A stretch of DNA of 64,000 nt from Sipunculus nudus. Its lineage: Eukaryota; Annelida; Sipuncula; Golfingiida; Sipunculidae. Positions 12,801 to 24,800 of this stretch are shown in pieces. The notes under the pieces were generated by a model. The model was not told where the DNA came from, did not search any database, and saw only the letters and a program-made list of their open reading frames with translations. Location of the stretch: the NCBI GenBank assembly GCA_026874595.1, contig CM049307.1, positions 72,892,643 through 72,956,642 on the forward strand. Reading direction: 5' to 3'. Every line of letters starts with the position of its first letter. Positions within the stretch are counted from its first letter, which is position 1. Both the position numbers and the translations under genes were made by a program.

Positions 12801-15800
12801 CCTGTGCGCAGACAACCGAAACATCTTTTCTGCTCTTGAATAAAAGAGTGTCTCTCTTTGATGGCCTTCCCACTGAAGATGGTACAAGTAGAAAGATTGT
12901 GTCCTCCTTTACAAAATGGGCACGGCCTTTCCGGCTTTTGCTCCTTATCAGGTGATTTTCCAGCACCGGTAGTTAGGGTACGTGCTGATTTCCTAGCATC
13001 CCCATGCAATTTGAATTCATAAGTACTTTCGGTCCCTTTGATAGCAGAGATTGATGCCACCGGATCACAAACAACTCTGGCTTCCTTCGCCACAAAGGTC
13101 GCAAATGTGGTGAAGCTGGGATATTCACCTGTTCTGTCGAGCCATTCAGTAACTTGTCTACTCCAACGGGTAATGGCCCAGTCAGGAAGCTTTGCGGCCA
13201 TTTTCTGATTTTCCTTGCAGTCATCTAGTACTTGTAAGCCCCTGACATGTGGCATAGCGTCTAAGCAAGCCTTTAGGAAGTCTGCATATTTCTGGAGAGC
13301 TGGTCCATCTCTTTGGCCGACCTTAGGCCACTTATCTAATTTGTTTCTAAAGGCTTCCTGCACCTTGAAGGGATGTCCATACCGTTTCTCTAGGGTTTCC
13401 CAGGCCCGTTGATAGTCCTCTTCACAGGTACCGAAGAAACATCCAGCTATGGCTTCTTTAGCATCCCCTGCTATATACTGTTGTAGGTAGTATATTTTCT
13501 CTTCCGCACTTATTCCTTTATTCTCTATCAGCGTCTTAAAACTCCTTTTAAAGGAGACAAACTCAATGGGACTGCCACTGAAAACCCTTGGCGTTGGCAC
13601 TGGGAGTCGATTCCTGTCCATTGCGTTTGCTAAGGCAAGTACCAGGGACGATTCACCTTTTGCATTCCCTGTGTCAGGCAGGTTTGTTGGAAGGGATGGC
13701 ATAGGAGGGATAAAAGCTGGAGCTTGTGGGTTTAACACAGGATCATGTGGGTTCTGAGTAGATGATGAGGCGCTCAGCTCACTTGCTACCTCCTCACTGT
13801 TGGTAGCTGCGGCGATAAACACTTTAAGTTTAGCATCGTCCTCCTCTACTTCCTGTTCTGCTCTCAGAATTTCGAGTTTTCGACGCTGAGCCTCTACTTC
13901 CTCGTCCTTTCTTCTCCTTTCGGCTTCAAGATGCAAAAGGTAGGCTCTTTCTTGTTCTTGCCTGGTCAGTGCCTTGACACGAACACGCTTGACGGCGAGG
14001 TCTGCAGCAGTTTCAACTGCCTTTTCACTGACGCTTTTTGCTGATGATCTCACGCTGCTTTCAGTGGCCGCGCTGTACACTGAGGAAGCATAGGTCTTTT
14101 TTAAAGCCTTCAGGTGAACGACTTCCTCTTTCAAATTAAACGCCTTAACTCCAACTTCGGAGATTCTCAAGTTAAGGTGAGACAACATGTCTCCTTTACA
14201 GGCTGTAGCTGTGTCCATCCTGCGTTGGAAGGCAGTAAAGTCGTTTATGATTGGTATGTTTGTTCTTAAGTCTTCATAAACTCCTTCCACCTTTTTGTAA
14301 GCCTTTTCAAGGCCTTCTTGCAGATCGAACAGTTCTTCTTCACTGCAGTCCCTTTTTATGCTTTCTCTGATCTGAAGTAACTCCAGTTTGAATGTGTTGT
14401 AAACTTTGTTGAATTCTCTTTCCTTTGATTTGAACTGCTCAGCTCTGAACTGTAGAGATTTCTCAGTCGGCCTATGATCTCGCGTAGAACGCCGCAAATC
14501 ATGATGTTCAGGATCGGCTTCCTGCTGACTGTCCTGTCTTTCACTAGACAGCTGCCTGTTGTATTCTGAGATTACAGTGGTCTCAATCGATTCACTCAGA
14601 TGGGCAGTCTCTTGAGCAAGTGCGTCTGCTTTTTCCTTGTGATCAGCCATTTTTCTCTGTTTTTAGTGTTACAGTCAGTGAACTTTATCATGCACAACAG
14701 GTTTCCTTCACTATCCTTAGGCGTAGCAGGAGTCAGCAGGTATAGGTAACTCTTAGGACCTGCATCAACAATTAACTGCGACACCACTTGAAGATACAAC
14801 TCATCTCATTGACTGATGTGACCATGACCCTTGGAGAATCACGTTATCACCGACGGTAATTTTCACTGAATTGTCCACTCGGAAGTAAAAGTTTCGACTG
14901 TAGCGGCCTCCACCCCTGATCTTATTTTAGCCTCGAATCGCACGGGTCATCATGAAGCGAAGACAATGTAGTATAAAATGTTTATTCTGTTCTTTCTATT
15001 TCACAGCTTTCAATATCCATCTACAATCCTTTCTTCGCTCTCTACTTTATCAATGACTGGGTTGACTAGGCTGACCAATAACCGGATTGACCAATGATTG
15101 ACCAGATTGACCAGATTGACCAGATTGACCGTCGAAACTGAAGAAAAAGTAAAGAAAATCCCTGACAGATCTAGGAATAACTAATTAATAAATCTATAAA
15201 CAAATTAGACCTATATAAAATAATTGAAATTCAGACAGCAATTAGATATATAATTTGTACGTATGCTAGTGAATTAATATCCCTGACTATCAATAACAGA
15301 TTCCCTTTTAGCCACACTAACGGATGCACAACTGTATCAACTGTCAAGAAAATATTTAACTGATTAAAATAAACAGACACAAAACAGACTTAATTACAAT
15401 ACATTTAGCCTCTAAGACAAGCATAGATTAAAAACTGAATAAAAATAAAATACTCTTAGCAGCTGCATACTATGATACATAGACCATGAGAGATTATTTA
15501 GATCATGAAGTATTATCTATTTCAACTTAAGAAATTGGTTACAATATTAGCTATTACTGTTTACAGACCTAGCAAGCTCCAGATAATCAACCTGACAGAC
15601 ATGTTACACAGCTGACTATTCATATTCTACAAAAACTGTTAATTCTGACATAATATTGATAATAGAACTTAAGAAATATGTGTAACCCTTGTTTAACAAG
15701 CATCTTATATAAAGTTATCCTTTACCTTATGGCTTCTCTGGGGTAGGACCACAGTTAAAATCTTCTTTTCTCTAATGCTTGCTGACTTGTTGACTTTACT

Positions 15801-18800
15801 TAAAGGACTACGTGGCAACTACGTCACTTCCCCCCAGCCCATGCAGCAAGGACAGTCCAGACAGCGAGGACAGTACAGACCAGGGCAAGAAATGGGGACA
15901 GATACACTTGTAAACAAACCCTTGCCATGAGGGTATAATATGATACACACAGACTGTCCCCAGCCACGAGCTACCCTGTACACAGTGGACAGCCTGCCTA
16001 GGGTCACTCAGGTCATAACAAAGACACCAGACACCCAGTCCCTGGATAGTATCAGCTACTGCTAAGGCCCTCATGGCTTGAGGTCTAATTCTCTAAAGGA
16101 TTGAGCAGCTGCCATTTACAGTTATATCGCATGTAATTGTCCATTAGTGCGTCCGCCTGTGGAGGCAAGGAAGACCGGAGTTAATTAAAACTTGAATAAA
16201 ACTGTCGTTTACGGCCTTTTGTTTTCTCAGAATGAATAATAAAAATCTCTGATAATAAAATTCCTGCCCTTGATCAACGGATATGACCAAGCTAAGGACA
16301 GCTTACACTGTCACGTGGCCTTTTCAGGCGACTCGCTCGGTCCCAACTTCGCGCGTTCTTTTCAATATATAAAATGTAGAGAAGTCCGCGACAATCCTGT
16401 TTTAGTAACACGCTTAAATAGTCATGTTTTAGAAACACACTTCCATTTCATAAACAAATAATGTGTGAAGGTAATTAAGTTTTCAAAAGTTAAATATATG
16501 GCCATATGAGTTAAAAATTAATTCCACAAAGTTTGACAAATATTCCAAATTTTAAAAACTAGGGTTAACAGTGTTATTCACACCTAGGCCCCGCCCACTT
16601 TAAGAGATATGAATGAAATGCTACAAAGTATTTATATCTTCTTAAATCTTGTCAGTTAGCACTTACATCTGGTCCTAATATTTTACCATATTTGAATATT
16701 AGGATTAAATTCCTGAACATTTTTTTTCTTTAAAAAAAAAATCAAAATTGTCCAAGTCTCAACAAAAAGAATTTTTTTAACATTAAAATTATAAGCTTGT
16801 ATATAAGTCCTGTGTATCGAAGCGGTGGGTCAGGGAGGGGTCTCTGTTGTTACTGTTCATCACTAAAAAAATGTGAAATTATAAAATTCATCTTGTTTAG
16901 AGTACAGGTCTGTCAACAGAATAGGGGGGGGGGGGGGGGGGAGAAAGGCTCCCTGTGGTATTTATGCTGGCAGCCTGATCAAGCTCAACAAGAGAGAGGG
17001 CTTGCCTGAGTGATTGGATTACATAACAGCCTGGGGAGCATAGAGATTTGCACAGAATGACCTACAGTGACCTCAGTGGACTGCTTGACAATATAAGGGA
17101 ATACAACAAGAGCCTCCAAACAAATTCAATAACTAGCCTAATTTTGCAGCTTTTATTTTTCAAATTTCAGATTTTAACAGATTAAATCTTTATGAGTACA
17201 TGCTGTGAAAATAACATCCACAGTACTTACAGGAAAAAATCGTGCTGTGGCCAAAGTTGGGCAAAATTTAAGGTGCAGATTTTATATTTATGCTAATAAC
17301 TTAAAAAAATTGCAAATTTCAGATCTAATTTTCAGTACACAATTGAATCTTGATTAAATGATGTTATTTTCCTGAAAAAAAGTATCAGCCAATGTTATGT
17401 TAAGTGAGTAAATATTTATCCTGATTTTTTACAAGGTGCATTATGTTTGGGCCTATAACTTCAACAAATTATGCAATACTGACCTAAATTTTGGTATGTA
17501 CATAGGAAATGTATGGAAGAATATGAATATTTACAATTACATCTAACATTATGCCATTTGGATTACCAGGTAAACAAAAGTAGGGTATAATGATGCTTAA
17601 AAAAAATACATTAAGGCTTCTAAAAAACTTCAATAGCTAGACTAATTTTTAAGCTTATACTTTCAAATTCAAAATTCATCAGATTAAATCCATCTGTAAA
17701 CTGGCTGGGAAAATTAAATCAAATGTACTTATAAGAAAAAAACGTGCCATGGTCAAATTTAGGCAAAATTTAAGGTACCAATTTTTTATTTTTGCTAATA
17801 TTTTAAAAAATTTAACAGATTTTGATCTAAATTGGGGTATACAATTTAATTTTGATTAATTAAAGATATATTACTGGAAAAAAAGTCCATAGCTTTAAAA
17901 TGTTTTGTGTTAAGTGATCAAATATCTTTCCTGATTTTTTACAAAATGCATTATGTTTGAGCCCATAACTGTTTTTAAATCATATAATACAGACCTAATT
18001 TCTGGCATGTACATAGGAACTATATAGAGGAATATTTATGGTAAATATGAGGAAAAACAGGTGAGTGGTTTTGTAGTTAGGCTGTCCTGAAATGTGAAAA
18101 TAGGTTTTTAATAAAAAAATTGAGGTTTTTCCTTAATTTCTCAAAGGAACGAAGTCGCAAAGACCCTGTTTTCGGCTTGGTAGGAGATCTTGGGGACATC
18201 TAACATTATGCCAACAACCTTGGGAGCATAGAGAGCTGCACTGAATGACCAACATTGACCACAGTGGACTGCTTGACAATGTAAGGGAATACAACAAGAG
18301 CCTCCAAAATAATTCAATAACTAGCCTAATTTTGCAGCTTTTATTTTCAAATTTCAGATTTTAACAGATTAAATCCTTATTTGTACATGCTGTAAAAATT
18401 AGATCCACAGTACTTACAGGAAAAAAACGTGCCATGGTCAAAGTTGGGCAAAATTTAAGGTACCAATTTTTTATTTTTGTTAATATTTTTTAAAAATTAA
18501 CAGAATTTGATCTAATTTTGGGTATACAATTTAATTTTGATAAATCAAAGATGTATTAGTGGAAAAAAAGTCCATAGTTTTAAAATGTTTTGTGTTAAGT
18601 GATCAAATATCTTTCCTGATTTTTTACAAAATGCATTATGTTTGGGCCCATAACTTTTTTAAATTATATAATACAGACCTAATTTCTGGCATGTACATAG
18701 GAACTATATAGAGGAATATTTATGGTAAATATGAGGAAAAACAGATGAGTGGTTTTGCTATTAGGCAGTCCTGTGTGATGTTCAACAAGTCGGCCATGAT

Positions 18801-21800
18801 ACATACAGACTCTTTATTCATACACATACACAGCGGAAGTTGTTCAGCGCAACAAAATAGTTCACGGTGTTATGCAAAGTTATGTTTCATGTTTATATAC
18901 GGTGATATCACATCCCCCTTATCGTAAAAAAAATAAGAATGTTCATCTAATGACCAGAATAAAACACGTCATCATATACATGTTATACAGCGTGGCGTGT
19001 TAGTGTGACATTTCAGGTACCATAGAAAAATAAAGGATGTGTTATCTTACAACTGTGTTGTATGGGTGTATGAATGGTTAAACATACATGACATTAAGCA
19101 CAAAACAGACAATCAGTCCATCAAAGTTTACACTGATTCTGTGCTTACTTAACCTTAAAGTGCTTTGGTTGGAACATCAAAATGTTGTTAAAAAAATGCG
19201 GTCACTGTCCAAAATCTTATGTGAATATTACTTAAGTATAAAAATAAAAATCTTCAATCTTGAAATCATTGTGGCGTTCGAATAATACGACCATATCTCG
19301 TTGTGGGCTGTGTAGCCTTTTGTCCAAGTTTCTCACTGGAAGTTGTTTGTTGTCCGTTGTCACGAGGCTGTTGTTGTTGTGATTTTACATCTTGTTTTGT
19401 TATTGGTGTTTTGGTTAACTCACTTGTTAGTGGTTTGGCGAATGTAACAGATTTAGGTATTGTACCTGTGTTGTTATTAGTGTTCTTTGTTACACACGGT
19501 TTAGTGCTCGACACCGGTTGCCTCGGAATATCACGGATTTGAGATCTGTTTCTCCTTAGGTGTTTACCGTTTGAGGTTTGAACAATGTAGCTTCTTGGCT
19601 CATCAGCTTTTTTCACAACCGTTGCGGGATACCATTTTTGTGTTTGTGGATCTAGGACAGTTACTCTTTGTCCTGTGTATAGTGGTGGTAGTTCTTTCGC
19701 TTTTTGATCGTGGTACACTTTTTGTTTGTCTTGTCTTTCTTCTAATCTCTGTCTCACAATATCCTTGTTCTGTGGTTTAAAGACAATCTTACTTGGGAGT
19801 GTATCGTTCACTTTCCTTTGAAACATCAGTTCTGATGGGCTGTCAATCTTACTGTCAATGGGTGTAGTCCTTAATCTGAGTAGAGCTAACTGTACATCCT
19901 CGTTTGCTTCTAGAGCTTTTGTTATGGTGTGTTTGACAGTTGCTATCTGCCTTTCTATGAATCCATTTGACCTTGGGTACCGTGGGGATGATGTATCATG
20001 TTGTAAACCCCATGCGGTCACAAAGTTTTGAAATTCTCTCCCGACGTAATGTGGGCCGTTATCTGATCGAATGGAAGTAGGTACACCAAAGATACTACAG
20101 TATCTCCTGAGGATGTCAGCAACAACACCTGATGGCGAAGGTACAGGTAATGTCTCTACAATAGGGAACTTAGTGTAATAGTCAGCTATAATCAAGTACT
20201 GCTGACCCTTTATCTCAAAGAGATCAGTGCCTAACTGCATCCACGGGCGTGTAGGAATATCTGTTTGCATAAGAGGTTCTGGCGCTTGTTTTGGCATGTT
20301 TGTCTGACATACTGTACACTGTTTGCACATAAGCTCTATGTCTTTGTTCATATATGGCCAATATTCATCTTTCCTGGCTCGTAGCTGCGTTTTGATTATG
20401 CCTAGGTGACCAGTATGCAAATTAACAAGAATTCCCTGCCTGAGTGGCTCTGGAATAAATATACGCTCACCTTTCATGATGAGTCCGTCATCAATGGCTA
20501 ATTCATCCCGAATGGACCAAAACTGCTGTAAATCTCTGGGCAGTTGTTTCATCCTAAGTGGCCATCCATGGAATACAATACGTTTGAGTTCACTCAGTGT
20601 TGGATCTGCCTGTGTTGTTTCTTTGATATCGTTCAGCTTGTCTTGGCTAAACTGTACATGTTCCACACGAACATCGATGGGCACATCCTCAGTGTTTAGC
20701 GGGTTTGGCAATCTGCTCAGTGCATCAGCGAGTCCAATATTTCACAGTATAGTCATAACCTTGTATATCAAGCATCATAGCTTGTAGTCTGGGTGGGGCT
20801 GCGTTGATTGGTTTCCTACAAATCATCTCTAATGGCTTGTGATCAGATATCACGGTGAATGGTCTGTTGTAGAGATATACGTGTAACCGCTTAACACCAA
20901 AAGTTACTGCCAACATTTCACGTTCTATGTTGACATAGCGTTTCTGTGTATCCGACAATGCTTTGCTGGCGAATACTACAGGTCTGGTTTCCTGCGTATA
21001 AGTACCATCTGCATTCTTATCAGGTTGTAGCAATGCAGCTCCCAGCCCTTTCTGACTTGCGTCAACCATTAAGTATGTTGGTGCGTTGATGTCATAGTAT
21101 TTCAAACAAGCTTCTGAGCTTATAGTGTTTTTAAGCTCTTGGAATAGATGATGATAATCCTCTGACCACTCAAATGGTACGTCTTTGCTCAGGAGGGCTC
21201 TCAAGGGTTCTGCCTGAGATGAAAGATTACGAATGAATGGTGCTAGGTATGTGATGGCTCCTAAGAATTCTTGCAGTTCTGTTTTGTTCTTAGGATCGGG
21301 CATAGTTTTTAAATCCTCAACCTTTCTCGGATCCGGCTGCATACCGTGAGCATTATACACCATACCATAGAATTCAATTTGTGACTGCTTGATTTCACAT
21401 TTTTCGCGAATTGAATGTCAAACCATTTTCTTTGGCAATTTGCATCAGCTGTAGAAGTCGCTGGTCATGGTCAGATTCATTTTCAGCATATACAACAATG
21501 TCGTCAGCGACATTGATAACATCATTGCACTGTTCGATAATGGAGTCCATACGCTGCTGAAACAAGTCTTGAGAGACCGAAAGTCCAAATGGAAGACGAC
21601 GAAACATGTATCTCCCAAAAAGAGTTCTGAAGGTTGTTAATGATTGGCTATCGGTATCTAGTCTGACACTCCAATAACCAGATTTGGAGTCCAACTTGGA
21701 AAATATAGTAGCGTTGTTAAATTTGTAGTTCAGCTCCTCCGGCGTTGTGATTTTATGTGGACATCTCTTTAAAGCATTGTTTAATTTCCTCGGGTCAAGA

Positions 21801-24800
21801 CATACGCGCATAGATCCATCACGTTTGATACTGGTGGTGATACTACTGCACCAGTCCGAGTGCTGATGATTCTTTGTAATAACGCCTTGTTGTTCCATTT
21901 TATCCAACTCTGATTTCAGTTTGTCCCTCAGGTGAATAGAATATTTCCTCGGCGGATCAATGAATGGTGTGGCGTCATCCTTTAGATACAAGTGCGCTTC
22001 CCCTGGCAAGTTGCCAATTCTATCAAACTGTTCAGGAAATCTGTTAACAAGGTCTGTTACAGATGTGATTGATGCATCATTGTTGTTGATATGGTTAACT
22101 GGAGATTGCTGGCTCAACGAACAGTGTAAAGTGACGACACGAAGTTTCTCGCATGTTTCAAGACCAAGAATAGCTGGGCCAGTTACATCAACAATGTAAA
22201 ATGCAGTGGCTGTCCAGTTAGTATCTCCATACTTGCATGGTATGATTATGCTACCATAACACTTAATAGGCGTACCGTTATATGCGACAAGTTTAGTGTC
22301 CCCTGGTGGTGTGATTTTCCTGTAATTAGGGTAACCCTCATTGTCTAGCAGTTCCGGCATCATTTGAAGGATGGTGTTTCCCTGAGCTCCAGTGTCAACT
22401 TCAAATTTTATGAATCATTTGATTGGTTTTCCATCTTTGTTAAGTGTGTCTTTACCTGTTAAGTGTATTTCTATATTTGTGAATGCCTGATCACGACTTC
22501 CAGCGATGATCTCACTACTGCTGATTCGTAATTGTATCTCATCGTATGCAACAGTGTCAAATGTTTCAGCATTGTTGTCTGGATTTTCTAACTCAACACT
22601 ATGTTGTCTTTCAACGCGGTTATGTCTTTGCCGTTGGCTGCTAGGATGTCTGTCCCGTCTGCGAAATCTTTCACGTGAAGTAGGTCTGCCCCTGTGTTGA
22701 GGTCTTGATTTGAGGCACATTTTCTGGTAGTGTCCGATAAGTCCACATGCATGACATTTAGTGCTGATCGCTGGACATGCGCTAGGTAAGCGTTCGTGGT
22801 TCCTCCCACACCGTTTACACACAGTACTGGTTCGCTGAGTTTTGTTGTTATTTTTGACTACATAATCAACTGTGCTTGTCCCTTGTTGAAGTGTTTTATC
22901 TTTTAAATGTTTCATGTTAGCAATCATGTTTTCGTGTTTACGGCCTTCCGCGAGCACGGTTTCAAGCGACGTATTGCGGATGTTAGGGCCTAGGTCTAGT
23001 AGCCACTTTTGAAAGTCAGGTATAGGAGTGCTATCCAAAATCTGAATAATAATGTTAATAGATTCTTCATCAGTACTAATAAAGCCACAGTCTGCTGTTT
23101 TTGATTTCAGCCTGGTGTAAAACTCATCAAGTGTTTCATGTTTATCTTGATACAAAAAAATGAAGATCAAGCATAGCAGCTGCTGGGTTAGGTTTCATGA
23201 CGTTTAAGCGTTCTTCAAACTTGCTAAATATTATTGAGGGGTTCTTACGCTGCTTGTCTGTTAACTGGAATGTGTTGTAAATACGTAAGCCTTCATCGTC
23301 CATACCTTCTAATAAGTACGGCACCAAATGTTAACCTACTTTTCCTGAAGTAGAGGAGTATATAGACATATGTTGTTTCCATATGGAAAATCTATCAGCT
23401 AAGCCAGTTTTGTTAGAAAACTCTATTTTCGGCGGCGCCCGTGCTAATGCCATGACTGAGAACACAGTATGTAATGTCAATAGTACCAAAATTGTACGAC
23501 AGATGGCGATAAAGTACAGTGTCACTGAACTGGAACGTTTCATATGCGTTGTATATGACAGCGGCACGTTTAGCTCAAAAGGATTTGCTGGGCAAATAAA
23601 TGTACTCACAGTCAGATGACACGAAAGTATGTTCATATAATACACAATATCACTGTGACAAGGTGTATCCGTTACTGTCAGCGACAATACAGAACTTACA
23701 ATTCAGCGTTCAACGATATACACGTGTTTGTAATAATCCGCAAGTAGTTCCGAGTTCTGATCAGTTACGACCAGTGAATGTTCAAAATTTCTCGCTTGAC
23801 ACTCTGTGTTGTACGTTGTAATGTCCGGCAAAATCGTATATCTGCGTTATCGACGAATTTTCAGCAGTGTTAGCTTCGTATTTTAGCGAGGATTGCGATA
23901 TCTCACTAGCTGCCACCATGTGATGTTCAACAAGTCGGCCATGATACATACAGACCCTTTATTCATACACATACACAGCGGAAGTTGTTCAGCGCAACAA
24001 AATAGTTCACGGTGTTATGCAAAGTTATGTTTCATGTTTATATACGGTGATATCACATCCTGAAGTGTGAAAATAGGTTTTTAATAAAAAATTGAGGTTG
24101 TTCCTTAATTTCTCAAAGGAACAAAGTCGCAAAGACCCAGTTTTTGGTTTGGTAGGAGATCATGGGGACATCTAACATTATGCCGAATTTTGGATTCCTA
24201 GGTCTTACGGTTTCAAAACGTGCCACATCTACTGAAGGAAGGACAGACAGACAGACGGACGACGGACAATCGACCATGACTATAGCTCAGATGACTTATA
24301 GTCAGCTGAGCTAAAAACGAGTGGCCAGTCATACCCTCGATGGTCATGTATGCTGCTTCAGACCTGTTTTGAACTCCAGAATGGCTTGAAAAAATTTTTA
24401 CCTGATATTTACCCTGAAAATTTATACTCGACTTATATGCGAGTTTTTATGGTAGTTCAGACAGCAGTAGTCGCGGAAAGCCAGCTTGTAACTGCTTGAG
24501 ATCAGCCTGTCTCCATAGCAGAATAGCTTGTGCAATTCCTGCAAGTTGGGAATTAAACAGCGACTTAAATTAGCTACTGTCTCTGTGGTTTCGTCATATG
24601 TTAATAGGTTGACAAAGGCCATCAAATTGTTGACTATACCAGTGGCCTGGTGACCATAGGTCCCATGTCTGCTATGGTAGAGTTTGAACCCACAATGTTC
24701 TGGTTGGTGAGGGGCATTCAATCCTGAAAGGGCTGGTCTACTCCTCTGTCTGGCTGCATTGTGCTGTTGGGATGGACTGAATCAGCCGATGAGGGATTAA

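Larger units (their letters stand above)
7132..16120 (-). mobile_element. BEL/Pao LTR retrotransposon, full length and apparently intact
   Basis: LTRs of 1213 and 1222 bp bracket a single 1986-codon gag-pol frame on the minus strand. The insertion is flanked by a 5-bp duplication GTTAT (7127-7131 and 16121-16125). Read by eye, the LTRs differ only by one extra 9-bp GATTGACCA unit in the right-hand (5', sense) copy, which implies a very recent insertion. A purine tract (GGTGGGAG in sense) abuts the 3' LTR. No clear tRNA primer site was recognised. It lies in the same orientation as the host gene, inside its last intron. Confidence 0.93.
18774..24057 (-). mobile_element. Ty3/Gypsy LTR retrotransposon, young LTRs but broken reading frame
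   Basis: LTRs of 139 bp at 18774-18912 and 23919-24057 differ at one position seen by eye (CTC/CCC near 18795 and 23958). The insertion has a 5-bp duplication TCCTG (18769-18773, 24058-24062). A paralogous uninterrupted copy of the target at about 18078-18100 confirms the boundaries. Gene order gag-protease-RT-RNase H-integrase is that of Ty3/Gypsy, and the short LTRs fit the Mag/K02A2.6-like group. Five frame lesions break the polyprotein. Confidence 0.92.
6104..24452. mobile_element. TA-flanked TIR element (Tc1/mariner-pogo-like ends) enlarged by nested insertions
   Basis: The left end CCGTAAAAAAACCGCATATA and the right end, in reverse complement CCATAAAAACTCGCATATAA, are imperfect terminal inverted repeats, each bordered by TA (6102-6103 and 24453-24454). 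DIRS-like sequence stops at 6103 and resumes at 24455, so the block is an insertion. Its 18.35 kb include a BEL/Pao element and a Gypsy element (about 14.3 kb together); the original element was at most about 4 kb. No transposase frame is recognised in what is left. Confidence 0.6.
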
